This document shows positions 21,682 to 34,544 of a DNA stretch of 64,000 nucleotides, in pieces. Location: the NCBI GenBank assembly GCA_033060915.1, contig CM065378.1, positions 58,943,501 through 59,007,500 of the forward strand, in the 5' to 3' direction. The notes under the pieces are model-generated. The model made no database searches and was not told the origin of the DNA. It saw only the letters and a program-made list of their open reading frames with translations. Origin of the DNA: Euryodendron excelsum (Eukaryota > Streptophyta > Magnoliopsida > Ericales > Pentaphylacaceae). Within the stretch, counting starts at the first letter, position 1. Each line of letters begins with the position of its first letter. The translations under genes and the position numbers were made by a program.

Positions 21682-24600
21682 TGTCGCGTCTAGATTTTTT
21701 GCACTCGAGGAATACTCACACAAGCGGAAAAAATTCTGTACTCTCTCGTTAGGTTTGAATTGAAAATGAGTGCGACTAGGTTTGAATTGAAAATTGATTT
21801 GAATAAAGGGCATTTGGAAAAGATTTGGAGTCGCCACCTAACTAGATTAAGGTGAGTTAGGTCACCTAAAAATTAAGAATAATCCGGAGACTACACTTAG
21901 GGTTTTTGAAAAACGATTTTGAAAATATCTCCTCAAGAGAGGGTTTTTAAGAAAACAGGTTGTTTGGCAACCTTTGGAAAACATTTAGCCCTTTTTTAAA
22001 ATAACTCCGTTTTTGGTCTTTCGAAAACAGTGATCTAGGTTCGGAGGTCGGTTACGTGTAGGGAAGACGCACTAAGCCATTATCCTACCCTGCCCTTTCG
22101 GTACCTACATGTCAATCTACCTTAGGTTCACCTACGAGAGTTTTCAACTTATCCAATGTCCAATCCTATTCACTTTATAAAACAATGTTTAAAAACTATC
22201 ATGATACATGATATGCAAGTGCAATAGAAGAGACAAGTTGGAAGATAGATTTGGAAAGAGACTGATTTGAAATTGATTTGATTTGGAAATAGATTTGAAA
22301 TTAGAAAGTTTGAGAAATTAGAAATAGAAATTTGAAATTGGAATTTTAAAAATAGATTGGAATTTGAGATTTAAAAAATGTGGAGGAATTTGAAATTTGA
22401 AAGAAATTGTGACCGCACCCATGAGGGTTGCCTACGTATCCTTTTGGAGGAATCAGGTCAATCGTAGTTCGGACAAGAGTCTGATTGAAAATAGAAGAGT
22501 TGATTTGAAAGAAAGAGATTGAATTGGAAGATTGAGAGATTGAACTTTAAATTGAAAATTGGAATTTGGAATTTTAGAATTGAAAAGATTGAATTTTGAT
22601 TTGAAAAAGTAGAACTTGGAAAGATTTAGACTTGTTTTGGAAAGATGGAGGTTTAGGAAATCTAGACTTAAGAAAGATGAGACTTAGGAAAGACTCGAGA
22701 GTTTAAGAAAGATTGGATTTAGGAAAGGTTCGAATTAGGAAAGGTCCGATTTACGAAAGTTCCGTTTTAGCAAAGTTTTCGAATTAGGAAAACTTCGAAA
22801 TTAGGAAAGTTTTGAATTAGGAAAGTTTCATTTTTGGAAAGTTTCGAATTAAGGAAGTTTTGAATTATTAAAGTTTTTAGAAATTGGGAAGTTCCGTTTT
22901 AAGAAAGGTTTTGAAATAGGAAAGTATTGAATTTAGAAATGTTTTGAATTAGGAAAAGTTTAGTTTAAGAAAGGTTTAGAATTTAGAAAGTTTCAAGTTA
23001 AGAAAGTTTTGAATTTTGGAATGTTTTGAAATAGGAAAGTTTTGAAAGTAGGAAAAATTTTGAATTTAGAAAGTTTTAAAATAGGAAAGTTTTGAAAGTA
23101 GGAAAGTTTCGTTTTAGGAAAGGTTTGAAAAAGGAAAGTTTTTAATTTAGGAAATGTTTGAATTAAGAAAGTTTTAACTTAAGAAAGTCTTGAATTAAGA
23201 AAGCTTTGGGTTTAGAAAAGCTTTAGATTTGAAAAGATTTTGAAGTTTTGAAAAGTTTAGAATTTGGAAAGTTTGGAAGTTTAAAAAGATTTAACTTAAG
23301 AAAGTTTTGAATTTAGAAAACTTTGAATTTGGAAAGATTCGAAATTTAAAAAGTTTAGTATTTAGAAAGTTTTAGGGTTTTAGAAAATCTTGAGATTAAG
23401 AAAGGTTTGAGTTTAGGAAAAGTTTGAAAACTTAGGTTTGAAAAGTTAAGATTTGAAAAAAAAGGTAGAATTAGGAAATGGTTGAATTAGGAAAGATTTG
23501 AAAGTTGAGTTTTAAAATTTAGGAAATATTTTTATGTTCAAGTTTTGGAAACTTAAAATTTAGGAAAGTGAAATTTTAGGAAGGATTTGAATTAGGAAAG
23601 AGTTGGATTAAAAAGAGATTGGATTTGGTTTCTAATAGAGAAAGTTTGATTTCGTTTCCAAAAACGGAGAATTGGATTTGGTTTCCTAAACGGGTACATT
23701 AGATTTAGTTTCCTAAAGGGAAGATAGGATTTAGCAAGGATTTGGAAAGGGAGATTCTAAAAACCCTAAATTTGAAAGTGTAGAATTTTAACATAGAAAA
23801 GAGGTTTGGAAATGTGTATAGTTTGGGTGTAGAAAACGAGAGATTTTGGAAACCTAGGTTTGGGGCAAAGTTTGAAAATCATGTTTTTGGAAAGAAAATT
23901 AGGGTTTCCTAATTGTAAGTTCTAGGGCTTGACTTGGGCTCTAAGGAAAGAGTTTTTGGAAAGTGTGTTTTTTGGAAATAAAGATTTTAGAAGGAAATCC
24001 TAGAGAGGAGTTTCTAGAGGGAAGATTTTGGAAAGAGAATTTTTGGAAAGATTTTTGAAAGGAGTGAGTTTTTAGGAAAGTGAATTTAGGGAATGTTTTT
24101 AGAAAGTAAATTTTTAGGAGAAAGAGTTTTTGGAAAGAGATCCAAGTGAGGAATTTTTTTAGAAAGAGATTTAGGAAAAGGTTTTTCTAAGAAGGAAACC
24201 TAGGGAACGTTTTTGGAAAGTGGACCTTGAAGAGAGTGATTTGGAAAGGAGTTTAAAAAGAGAAGTTTTGAAAAATAGATTTTTGGAGGGAGTTTTTGAA
24301 AGCAACTTTGGAAAGGAGAGTTTTTAGAAAGCACGTTGAAAAAGAGGGTTTTAGAAAGAGAGACTTTTGAAAATAGAGTTTTTAGAAGGTGTAAAAACAT
24401 CTCACTTTCTTAAAGCAATTCTAACCATAAGAGAGCTAGAACCACTTTAGGAAAGCGGTTTTGAAAACAACAAGATTTGAAAATATGGACCATATTGGTC
24501 ACTTTAAATGTAACACTTTCCTAAAGCAATCCTAGCCATGGAAAAGCTAGAATCACCCTAGGATTGTGATTTTGAAAACATGTTTTGAAAAAGAGAAATT

Positions 24601-26722
24601 TGATGCAATTTTGAAAACAAGTTTGAAAATGATTTTTCGAAGATGCAAGATCATGATATGCATAATGCAAATTTGGGGCTGTGAACATACAAGGCTAAGG
24701 CTTCGCCACATAATCAAGGGGGCCGGACCCACATGGTCTCTGGTTAGACTAGAATAAAGCCCCGACACGGTGACCCTCCAATAACCCAATTCTACACATG
24801 GACCGGGAATCCCCTTATTTCAAGCATGCAAAGAAAGGGGGGAAAGAGATAGGGGATTAAAATAAAGAAAACCCAAGTGGGTTAGGAGAGAGATTAGAGA
24901 GGGGAAAGTGTGGAAATTTAAAGAGAGAGCCTACCGTGTGTCTTGTTTATTTTGCGCTCCTTGCTTGTCTTCGATCTTCGTCTTGATCTTCGTCTTCAAT
25001 CTTCAAGAGTCCCCTTCAATCTTCAAACTTCAGATTGCAGCTCTTCAAGTCTTCAAAGGAGGGTTGAAGGCTAGTGTATTAGTGTATGGGGGTGTATAGG
25101 AGTGTATATGAGGCTAGGGTTTGTGTAGGGTGGCTAGGGTTTGGAAAACCTAGGGAAGCTAGGGTTTAGGGAGTGCACGAGCTCTGTGTATCGAATTATA
25201 TGATTTTTAGACTGAATTTGCGGATCTTTTTCACGCTGAAAGAGGCTCTGTATTTATAGAGGTTGGACAACACTGGCGCCTGTTGCAGTGGCGCTAGGCC
25301 AAAATTTACACTAGCGCCACTAGGAGTGGCGCTAGGCCATTTTTTGGCTTAGTGGCGCCAACCATTTAGGAAATGTTTAAGGTCGGCAAGCAACGTATCT
25401 TTGACTAGATTTGGGCGCCTGTACTAATGACTATCATGCAATTTTTAGCCTGGCTTCACTAGGAGTGACTCCGGAAAGTCCGGGAAGGATTTGAAGAAGC
25501 CGGGAATGACCCAGAAGGCCGGAAAAGAGCAGGAACACTTAAAATCGTGTCCCAAAGGTATTTGACTTAAAAAATGAGTACAAGATGTATCGGAAGAGTT
25601 GACCGGGCCTTTAGGGGCAAAACGGTCAATCGGATCGGGAAGCTACCGGGACAGACTCAGACTGTCCCAGAAGAAGACTTGAGATTTGAAAACATTATTC
25701 AGAATGTTCCCAAAGGTTTTCGGTTTGATACCCAGAGCCGGTATGGTTGGAAAAGGTGACCGGCCCACCAGGGGCAAAATGGTCATTTCGCACCGGGTTT
25801 ACCGGAACTGACTCGGAATGATCTGGAAAGGTAAAGGGAGGTTGAGAACACTATAAAAAGTAGTCTCAGGAGGCTACCAGTTTGATACCCAGAGCTGGTG
25901 TGGTCGGAAAAGGAGACCGGCCCACCAGGGGCAAAACGATCATTTTGCACCGGGTTTGCCGGAACTGACTTGGAATGATCCAGAAAGGTAGAGGAAGGTT
26001 GAGAATACTATAAAAAGTAATCTCAGAAGGTTACTGGCTTGATATCCAGAGCCGGTGTGGTTCCTGGGGCGTTCGGATGCCTAGGGGCAAAATAGTCATC
26101 TTGACCGGAAAGTCTTGGAAAAGGTCCAAGGGGTAGTTTGGTCATTTTTCACCGAAGTGGGCTAACAGGAACTGGTGTTGACCTGGGTTTTGAGTGTTTC
26201 CGCCACTCTGACGGCGATCGTCATGACACAGGGGTTTGTTGGCAATTTCCTATATCAACCTATTTGTGAGTATTTCCACTACTCTAACGGTTGTGATATT
26301 TGCGAGTATTTTCGCTACTCGGACCATCTCGAGGAATAAACTATCTCGAGAGAGGGATTGGAAAGGGGACTTACCGTCTTCGAGAAGACGTGCCTGAGTT
26401 GGAACCGTCTTGAGGAATAAACTGTCTTGAGAGAGGAATTGGAAAAGGGACTTACCGTCTTCGAAAAGACGTGCCTGGATTGGAACTGTCTCGAGGAATA
26501 AACTGTCTCGAGAGAGGGATTGGAGTCAAAAAGAAAGGGATAATGCCCCTAAGGGCATTTTGGTCATTTTGCCTCTATTTGGGCCTGGTGGGCCCGCGAG
26601 GCGATTGACAAACGGGATTTGGACTTAGAAAATCGGTTTCGATTGGAATACGCCCACAATGACTTGAAAACAAGTCTGAATGGAGTGTAGACTACCGAGC
26701 GGTCAAAAATGGGGTGCTTACA
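21682..26722 (-). mobile_element. Solo LTR A1 (5041 bp), antisense, inside A2
   Basis: The + strand runs TGTCGCGTCTAGATTTTTTG ... GGGGTGCTTACA. The target duplication TTCCT is perfect (21677-21681 and 26723-26727) and lies in the terminal ATTCCTCGAGTGC of A2, whose last 26 bp follow at 26728-26753. It has the terminal conserved block, the ACCTCCGAACCTAG island read inverted (22030-22110), the GGTTGCCTACGTATCC island (22426), the purine tract, inverted donor at 24934, inverted TATA at 25251-25258, the GC-rich array, 157-bp repeats (25722-26120) and 2.5 monomers of the CTCGAG minisatellite (26330-26525). Among the youngest insertions, since it sits at the deepest level. Confidence 0.9.
25251..25258 (-). 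promoter_or_regulatory. TATA box of LTR A1
   Basis: TATAAATA on the minus strand, followed by CAGAGCC. The GC-rich GGCGCC motif array begins about 15 bp upstream on that strand (25273 onwards in + coordinates). Confidence 0.6.
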
Positions 26723-26727
26723 TTCCT

Positions 26728-26753
26728 CGAGTGCAAAAAATCTGGGCGTGACA
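26728..26753 (+). mobile_element. Last 26 bp of solo LTR A2
   Basis: CGAGTGCAAAAAATCTGGGC followed by GTGACA, the sense 3' end of the LTR, separated from the rest of A2 by A1. It is followed by AATCC, the second copy of the A2 target duplication. Confidence 0.85.
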
Positions 26754-27496
26754 AATCCGACATATTCAAGTGGATTTCAGTATGTTCTAGACCAATTTTG
26801 AGACCATCCGATCAAAATAACCATTTTGCTCCTAAGCATCCGATCGCCTTCAGGAACCACACTGGCTTTGGTTATCAAACCGGTTACCTCTTGAGGATGC
26901 TTCTAATAATATTCCCAATCTTTTAATACCTTTGCAGATCATTTCGAGTCTATTCCAGCAAAACCAGTGCAAAATGACCATTTTACCTTTGGTAGGCCGA
27001 TCGCCTTTTCCAACCACACCGGCTCTAGGTATCAAACCGGTAACCATCTAGAACACCCTTAATAGTATTTCTAACTTTGAATCCTTCTTACAGGTCACTT
27101 CGAGTCCACTCTGGTGTTTTTCCAATTCAATTGATTGTTTTGCCCCCTAGCGGGTCAGTCGACCTTTCAAACATTTTGGTATTGCTTCTCAAGCTAGTTA
27201 TCTCTAAGACACTCTCTTGAGGGTTCTCATCCATTCCTGGCTAAGTTTGGTTACTCAGAACCTTTCGGATCATTCCTAGAATTTTCTAAATCACTTCTAG
27301 TGGAGTCAAGCCAAAAATTACATGGTAGTCATTAGGACAGACACCCAAATCATTTGCCTTGTGTCCCAAGGGTCGAAAGATACGTTTCTTGTTACCTTAA
27401 AAAACTTTTCTAAGTAACTAGCACCACTGTTAGTGGCGCTAAGCCAAAAAATAACCTGGCGCCACTCCTAACATATGCCAAGCTATTTTGTTTGTC

Positions 27497-27504
27497 TATA
27501 AATA
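27497..27504 (+). promoter_or_regulatory. TATA box of the E1 5' LTR
   Basis: TATAAATACAGACCTCC. As this is the 5' LTR of the only complete element, this would be the promoter for E1 genomic RNA. Insertion of A2 in the upstream U3 may have separated it from distal control sequence. Confidence 0.65.
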
Positions 27505-27777
27505 CAGACCTCCCCCTTTCGTGAAAAGGATCCACAAACTTAGTTCAAAAACTCTATCTCTCGAAATTCAAAGCTCAAAGTCTCTACCAAACCATAGCCC
27601 TCTCTAGTCTCTTAGCCCTAGTCTCCATACACTCAAACCCTAACCTCCATACATCCTATACACTCAAACACAAGCCTCCAAAGCATCCATTGAAGACTTA
27701 AAGTGCTACAACTTAGAAGCTCTCAAGGTTCAAGTAAAGTGAAGCAAACAAGGAAATCACAGCAAGAAGAATACGAG

Positions 27778-27779
27778 GT
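27778..27779 (+). promoter_or_regulatory. Putative splice donor in the E1 5' LTR
   Basis: ATACGAG^GTATGC, 281 bp after the TATA box start. Paired with the acceptor at 32083 it would remove 4306 nt: the pyrimidine tract, the 3' end of the LTR, the PBS and most of the leader. Confidence 0.45.
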
Positions 27780-30587
27780 ATGCTTTCGATTTATATTCAT
27801 GCAATTTTCCCTCTTTCTTCTCCCTCCTAATCCACTTGGGTTTTCTTCTATTTTAATCTCCCATCTTCTACCTCCCTTTCTTGCATGCTTGAAACAAGAG
27901 ACTCCCCGGTTCATGCCTAGAAAGAAAGTCACTGTGCTGGGGGCTTCCTTCAAATTTGACCCTTAATGGTGTGGGTTCGACCCCTTAAATATGTGGTGAA
28001 GCCTAGCCTCGTAAGTTCACAACCCTCTTTGCATTATGCATATCATATTCATACATCTATTCAAATTTGTTTTCAAAGTTGTTTTCTAAACTTGCATCAA
28101 AACGCTTTTTCCAAACTTGCATTCAAAATCTTCTTTTTGAAATTTCTTTTCAAAATCACAATCCTAAAGTGATTCTAACCATTCCATGGTTAGGGTTGTT
28201 TTAGGAAAGTGTCATATTCAATGTGACTATTAAGGTCCAAATTTTTTAGTGCAAACCCTAAATTATTTTTCATCGAAACCACAATCTTAAGATGATTCTG
28301 GCCAATCCATGGTTAGGGTTATTTTGGAAAAGTGTGATATTTAATGGAATCATTATGGTCCATATTTCAAATCTTTGTTGTTTTCAAAATCACAACCCTA
28401 AAATGGTTCTAATCTTCTTATAGTTAGAATCGTTTTAGGAAAGTAAGATATTTGTAAAAGTCCATATTCAAGCCCCTTTCCAAATTGCTTTTTAAAAACC
28501 CTCTTTAAAAATCTACTTTCTAAAAACTCTTGTCAAACTTCTGTCCAAAAATTCTCTTCAAAAATTCACTTCCTAAAATCCCTTTCAAACTTCTTTTTAA
28601 AAATTCTCTTCAAAAATCTAATTTCTAAAAACTCTTTCTAAAGATCTCATTTCTAAAACTATTTTTCTTGGAATCCAAGTCAATCCCTAGATTCCATGGT
28701 TAGGAAACCCTAATTCCCTTTCCTAAAATCATGATTTCCTCTTTTGCTTCAAATTTTAGATTTTCAAAACCATTTTTTACATTAAATCATAGGTTTCCAA
28801 AACCTCTTTTCTTATCAAATCATAGATCTCCATATTCAAAATTTTCAAAACTCAACCTTTCCAATTCCATATCACATCAAATCTTTCAATTTAATAAACT
28901 AGAATAAATCCTCCAATTTTAGAAACAAAATACAATCCTTCAATTTTAGAAAGCAAATCAAATCATCAATTTTTTGAAATAAAATCTAATCTTTAACTTT
29001 AAGAAATAGCAATCAAACCAGTCCTAATTCTAATCTTTCCTAAACTCTAGTCTTTCCTAATCCAAACCATTCAACGTTTCCTAATTTTAAACCTTTCCAA
29101 ACTCAACTTTCTAAATTTCAACTTCCAAATATTTTCAAATTCCAAATCTTTCAAACTTTTAAATCTTTCTAAATTCAAAACTAAATTCAAATCTTTCTAA
29201 AATCAAAACTTTCTTAAAATGAACTTTCCTAATTTGAAAACTTTTCTATTTCAAAGATTTTTAAAATCCAATCTTTCCTAAACCTTAAACTTTTTAAACT
29301 CTTTCCAATCAAATAATCAAGTCAAATCTTTACAAAGTCTTTTCAAGTCAAGTGTTTCTAAATCAAAATCAACTCCTTTCTCAATTTGGAACTTTCCTAA
29401 TTCGAAACTCTCTTAAAATCTAAATTTCCTTAATCAAACTTTTCAAGTCTAAATCAAATCTTTCCAATTCAATTATATGCCCCAACCTTAGGTTATCTAA
29501 ACCCTAGAAGGTCTAAAGCCTAGTCCAACCTTAATCCTAAGTTAGGAAGCTTCAATTCCTTTCTAAACCAAGATGGTTTTCCAACTTCAATCTAAGTCAA
29601 AATGTTTTCAAAACTCAACTCCTTTTCAAAATCAAGTCCAAGTTCTTCTTCCAAGTTCTATTTCAAATTAAAGTCAATTCTAAGTTCAATTTTGAATCTT
29701 CTATTCAAAGTTTAAATCAAACTTTTTTCAAATCAGACCTTTTCAAGTCAAACTTTTAAAAAAAATCTCAAAGTGTCTATTTTCAATCAAACTCTTGTCC
29801 GAACTACGATTGACCTAATTCCCAACAAAGGGATACGTAGGTAGCCCTCATGGGTGCGGTCACAACCTTTTTCAAATTTCTAATTTCATAACTTTTTTTA
29901 AATTTCTAATTCCATAATCTATTTCCAATTTCCAATTTCCAATTTCTAAAGCCTTTTTTCAAACTTCAAATTTTCTTTTCAAATCTATTTTCAAAATCAA
30001 ATCTTTCTCTTCAAATCTATTTTCGAAATCAAACTTTTTCATGTGCTTGCATGTCATGCATCATATTAAACATCTTTCTAAAATTCTTTTCAAAGTGGAT
30101 AGTATTGGACATTTATTAGTCAAAGATTCTAATTAGTGAGCCTATGGTGAATAGACAAGTAGGTACTGCAAGGGCGGAATAGGGTGATGACTTAGTGCGT
30201 CTTCCTTGTATATAACCAACCTCTGAACCTAGAATCAATATTTTCAAAGACCAAAACAAATTTATTTTCAAAGAGAGCTTAAATATTTTCAAAGGTTGCC
30301 AAATAACCTGTTTTTTAAAAAAACCCTCTCTTGTGGAAGTTTTCAAAACCTTTTCAAAAACTTTAAGTTTAATTTTTGGATTGCACTTAATTTTAGGTGA
30401 CCTAACTCAGCTTAATCAAGTTAGGTGGTAACTCTAAATTTTTTCCAAAAGCCCTTAATCAAATCAATTTCTAATTCAAACCTAGTCGCACTCGTCGTTC
30501 TAGGAGGATGAGTTCTAACAAGAGGGTACCGTATTTTTCCCACTTGTGCTTATTATCCTTGAGTGCGAAAAATCGGAGCACGATAGC

Positions 30588-30605
30588 TGGCTACTCCACT
30601 GGGGA
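30588..30605 (+). other. Primer-binding site of E1
   Basis: TGGCTACTCCACTGGGGA starts two bases after the LTR end. Its complement ends in ...GGAGTAGCCA; with one G-to-T change it would match the 3' end of a plant tRNA-Arg (…GGAGTCGCCA), the primer type I recall for Ogre/Tat elements. It fixes which strand of the LTR is sense. Confidence 0.75.
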
Positions 30606-31863
30606 CGCTTAGAGGGTATGGCCAATGTCATGTCTTTTCACCCTCCGACTTATCTAAAGTCTTCAATTAATTTCTCCAATTCTATCCACTTCAAATTTTC
30701 AAAATCAAAATTTTCAAAGCTATTTTCAAAAACATATTATAGCATGCATTCTATTCATATTCAATTATTCTATCTTGCGTTAAGTTTGTCATTCAAGTAC
30801 TAATTTTTTGCATCTTTATTTTTGTAGGTAGACCTTTGTTCACACTTTATTTATGTCATGGTAATTGCCATGTATGTCATGAATGAATAGAATGGAATGG
30901 ACAGAATGAATGGGAGTTGTTGGGTCTTTTCCTCCATTTTTTAAAACAATTTACACACATACTGCATTGTGCACTTGCATTTACATACTTGCATTCTTTA
31001 CCTGGTTACATCCCTTCTAGTTAAAAGGGGAAATGGTATACTGATTGTAAGCAGATGCTGTGTCAGTTTCTTAGCCTACGGCCTCTTGATGGTTCCCCAG
31101 CTCGGATCACCAACCTATAATGGCACCACCTCGGGGAGTGGGCCTAGGTTTGAAGATTTGGGAACTGATCTTTCTTAGAAAGCATTAGTAAACCCTCAAC
31201 CTCATGCTCTTGTAGAAACCATGCATAGCCGAACCTCTGTCGGATTTAAGACATGCACATCGATTTCAAAACCATAGAGGAAAGGGCAACTGCTTTACTT
31301 TCCTTATTCTTGTTTATTCTTACTGTTATAATGCTTATATAACTGCTCATGCACTCATATTTACTTTACAATTGCATTCTCTCTCTCTCTACTCTTAGCA
31401 TACGTCTTCATAAATTCAATATTCTATGTCAAGACAAGAGTTCCAAAGTAACTCAAGTCATTGCATTTTAATGCATATGATCAACCCAAAGAGGGTGACA
31501 CCAAGTTCACTCTCCCTTTCATTAAATCTACCAAAGCCCTAAGGGTTCCCATGTAACCCTAAGGACTCATGACATGCATTTCAAGTCATTCCACGAGAGG
31601 AGCCTCAATCCCTCTATGCTCATGGAGATAGGGTTACTAAGAAGACAAGGGGCAATCAAACAGTAAGGTCTCTCAATAACCTCCTCAACAGTAAACTCAA
31701 AGAAGACGAATCTAAAGACTCAAGAGTAGTTTAAGATCTCAAATGTAAAAGTCAATAGGTGGAAGTCCTAAGGAAAATGTTTCATCTCCCCCCATTAAAA
31801 TGTACTTTCATTCTGTTGTATTCTAAACTCAAAGTTTAATGTACTCCTCTACTTTTTATAAAT

Positions 31864-31884
31864 TAATGAATGAATGAATGAATG
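31864..31884. repeat. (AATG)5 microsatellite
   Basis: Five tandem AATG units in the E1 leader. Confidence 0.9.
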
Positions 31885-32081
31885 TACATTCTCACTCGAC
31901 GATAAGGTATCTGCATATAGGGATAAACCCCTTATCTCCAAAAAGTGAGCCAAATCCATCATATTTAGTTTTTATCTCAAGAAGGGACACCCTTAAGACA
32001 TACATTGCATAAAGCTTTCCAAATGTCAAAAACTAACTCATGCTTGTGTCCTTGTTTTTCTTTCCTTTCCTTTTCTTTCAC

Positions 32082-32083
32082 AG
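32082..32083 (+). promoter_or_regulatory. Putative splice acceptor upstream of gag
   Basis: A run of about 25 pyrimidines, TTTCTTTCCTTTCCTTTTC, leads to TTTCACAG^AGAC, a textbook plant 3' splice site. Its natural partner would be the conserved donor in the LTR (27778). Confidence 0.5.
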
Positions 32084-32171
32084 AGACTACATCATAGAAG
32101 GCCACCATTACTCCTAAGAAAGATCGACATCCACCTAGAGACCCCATCATTACTTGATAAAAGCTGCACTA

Positions 32172-33414
32172 ATGGCTACTAATCCTGATGAGTCATCCTC
32201 AGTCTCTCGAGAAGAGGTTAATGAAATGTGAACCCAGATTGATGAGATGTTCAAGCTCATCCAGTCCATGGCTATAAAAGATGTTGCGTTGTCTCCGTCA
32301 TCATCCACAATTCTTCCCAAGGACTCTGAATCTGTTAACCCGAGGGTTGTGCTACAATTTGATACTACGGGGAAGAACAAAGAGGATTCCAAGGGGGCCA
32401 ATACTAAAGAAGGAGAAACTATATTGCTCTTACTTGCTATGAAAAGAGCTTCCCTCAACCCTCTTAGTCTAAAAATTCAAGGGTTAGTTGCGAAGCCTTC
32501 ATGGCCATGACACATTTGGGCTTGCATCCTATGACGAGCTGTGCTTCTTCCCAGACCATTAAAGACCTGCCAAGTTCAAAATGCCTGACTTTCAGAAATA
32601 TGATGGCACTAATAACACTATTACCCACCTTCGCCTATATGCTGGGGCATTGAGTGGTCATGGAAACCATCTGAAACTCCTTATGGAGTTGTTCCAAAAT
32701 AGTCTCACTGGGTCCACCTTGCAATGGTTTACCCGACTTAACTTAAGGAAGATCACAAGTTGGATCGAGCTGGTCAATATATTTAAGGCCCAATATCGCC
32801 ACAACATTAACCTCACCTATGATCAGGGGTCCTTGATTACCATAAGTAAAGGAGAAAAAGAAAGCTTCAAAAGTTATGCCCTTAGGTGGAGAGAAGTAGC
32901 TGCACAAGTCAATCCCCCGCTAGAAGACAAGGAGTATGTTTGGTTGTTCGTACACACTTTTCAAGGCATATACTATGAGGAACTCTACACTAGTGTGGGG
33001 AAAAGCTTTTTCGAGCTTATCATGCAAGGGGGAATGATTGAAAATGATCTCAAGACAAGGAGAATTAAGAATCCTTATCCGAAAATTGGAGTAAGCTCTG
33101 CCAATGTAGCCAAAAAATTGGTTACTGTAAGAGGAGTGATCAAGAATGAAAGTGAGGTATCTGCTATCATGCCTATTCAACCACCCCAATACAGTCCACC
33201 CTTCAATACAGTCCACCCACTTGGGGCATGACCTAACTTCTCACCCTATCCTGCACCCATGGCCTACCTAACCTCCTCTAAAACCATGCTCGTTCACAAA
33301 CACCCCAACCTTTTTGGCCCCCTGCTTGGGCATGACCTAACTTCAATAGGCCAACCCGACGTATCCATAACTTTGATACCTTAGACCTGACCTACAATCA
33401 ATAAACCCTACTCT
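32172..33414 (+). pseudogene. gag remnant of E1 (Tat/Ogre-like), first part
   Basis: Begins MATNPDESSSVSREEVNEM, then a TGA at 32229, and continues in the same frame with TQIDEMFKLIQSMAIKD, a typical Tat gag N-terminus with a short coiled-coil-like segment, to a stop at 32508. The next part is in another frame: YDELCFFPDH, stop, RPAKFKMPDFQKYDG, then the Retrotrans_gag core in an open stretch (32581-33231) with FQNSLTGSTLQWFTRL, TSWIELVNIFKAQYRHNI and FKSYALRWREVAAQVNPPL. After the stop at 33229 a low-similarity Pro-rich tail continues to the copia insertion. No CCHC zinc knuckle is visible. At least three stops and one frameshift make it non-functional. The protein would form the particle shell. 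Confidence 0.88.
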
Positions 33415-34544
33415 TGTTGGGAATTTATACTAAAAATCGACTTTAGTATTTATTAATAAATTAGTTATTCCATTTTAATGAGAATCTACATTGCATAACC
33501 TCCTGAAGATTTGGTGTGTAGAAAATCAGATCATCGGTTCTTATGGAATATAAGTTAATCGTTCGCAGTCTTAGATGGAAATGGACAACCATCATAGGAC
33601 GGCCCTGTCCATATAGTTCCAAACTCCTTGCACTAGTACACTTTGTGTGTATTGAACAGGACCGTGTTGGGGTAATTGTTTTTTATACTGACTATATAAA
33701 ACAATTAATACCTCATAGTGCCTTAATCCTAATATAATAAATAGACACGTGCATGTAGTATTTATTGTTTTGATTCATAGAAGAGTGAGATTAAGGGTCA
33801 ATAAACTCAGTGAGTTGGACAATGACATTACTGAATATTTATTATTGATGGGCGTATAGGGATTGATGATACCCCCCTTATAAGTTTTGATTATGTCAAA
33901 AGGTGGATTATGAATCCGACATATCAAATAAGTTAAGTGGAAGGTCTCAAGGAATTAAATAAGTCTATTAAATTTAATTGTCAGTATTTAATTTAATAGA
34001 CGGGTATCTGTAATCTTAACGTGGGGAGATAAATAAGCATTTAATAATATGGAGCTCGAAATATAATTTCTAGTATAACAGGGAGTGCAATTATAATTCC
34101 TTAGTGGTATGAATTATAATTTACGTAAATAAAGATTAATCCTGGTTGGATTAGGAATCCTTATTTGCGTAGGAAGCCCTAATTAACTAATCCTATGGTC
34201 CCTGTTGTAGCCTATATATATACGCGCTCTAAGAGCTGCTAGGGTTACACACTCTACACATAATTGAGAGATACACGATTTTGTGAGGAAGAGAAACCCT
34301 AGCAGCAGCGAGCCCACTCTCTATAGAGCAAGGCGTGTACGAGGAATACAGCAGAAGTCCGAAGGTTGAGTTCGAGCTTGCTGATTCGTGCTTGGTGCTG
34401 ATTCTTGTTTTCGGGATTAAACTAGAGAGATCTCGAAGGTACGATTCTAATCACGTAGATTAGGCTATGCTAATCAGATCAGATTTTTTGGTAGTATGCG
34501 TATACACTATAGCCAGGTCGTGAGAAATTCCGCAGTCCCCAACA
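33415..34544 (+). mobile_element. Copia-like solo LTR (1130 bp)
   Basis: Runs from TGTTGGGAATTTATAC to GCAGTCCCCAACA, with terminal inverted repeat TGTTGGG/CCCAACA. The target duplication is ACTCT (33410-33414 and 34545-34549), perfect. It has a TATATATATA region at about 34213 and a leader with AGAGATCTCGAAGGTACG near 34425. Size and ends fit a Ty1/copia LTR; I cannot name the lineage. It interrupts the tail of E1 gag. Orientation is inferred from the TATA box position. Confidence 0.85.

Larger units (their letters stand above)
26754..30585 (+). mobile_element. E1 5' LTR (A3), second part
   Basis: Continues A3 after A2 (the first five bases are the duplicated AATCC). It has inverted 157-bp U3 repeats (26830-27060), the GC-rich motif array (27420-27475), TATA at 27497, donor at 27778, the conserved block to 27915, the pyrimidine-rich tract (about 28450-30000), the island with GGATACGTAGGTAGCC (29830), a second island (30120-30230), and the end AATCGGAGCACGATA at 30585 (terminal CA mutated to TA). 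PBS follows after two bases. Confidence 0.88.
30606..32171 (+). other. E1 leader between PBS and gag
   Basis: About 1.57 kb without a convincing gene. Autonomous Ogre elements usually carry an extra ORF here, and none is visible. It holds an (AATG)n microsatellite (31864-31884), a CT run near 31379-31392, and a strong pyrimidine tract ending in a splice acceptor at 32083, 88 nt before the gag ATG. Confidence 0.6.

Noticed and set aside
32920..33216. 98-codon minus-strand ORF
   Set aside because: Shadow of gag, which is clearly recognisable on the + strand.
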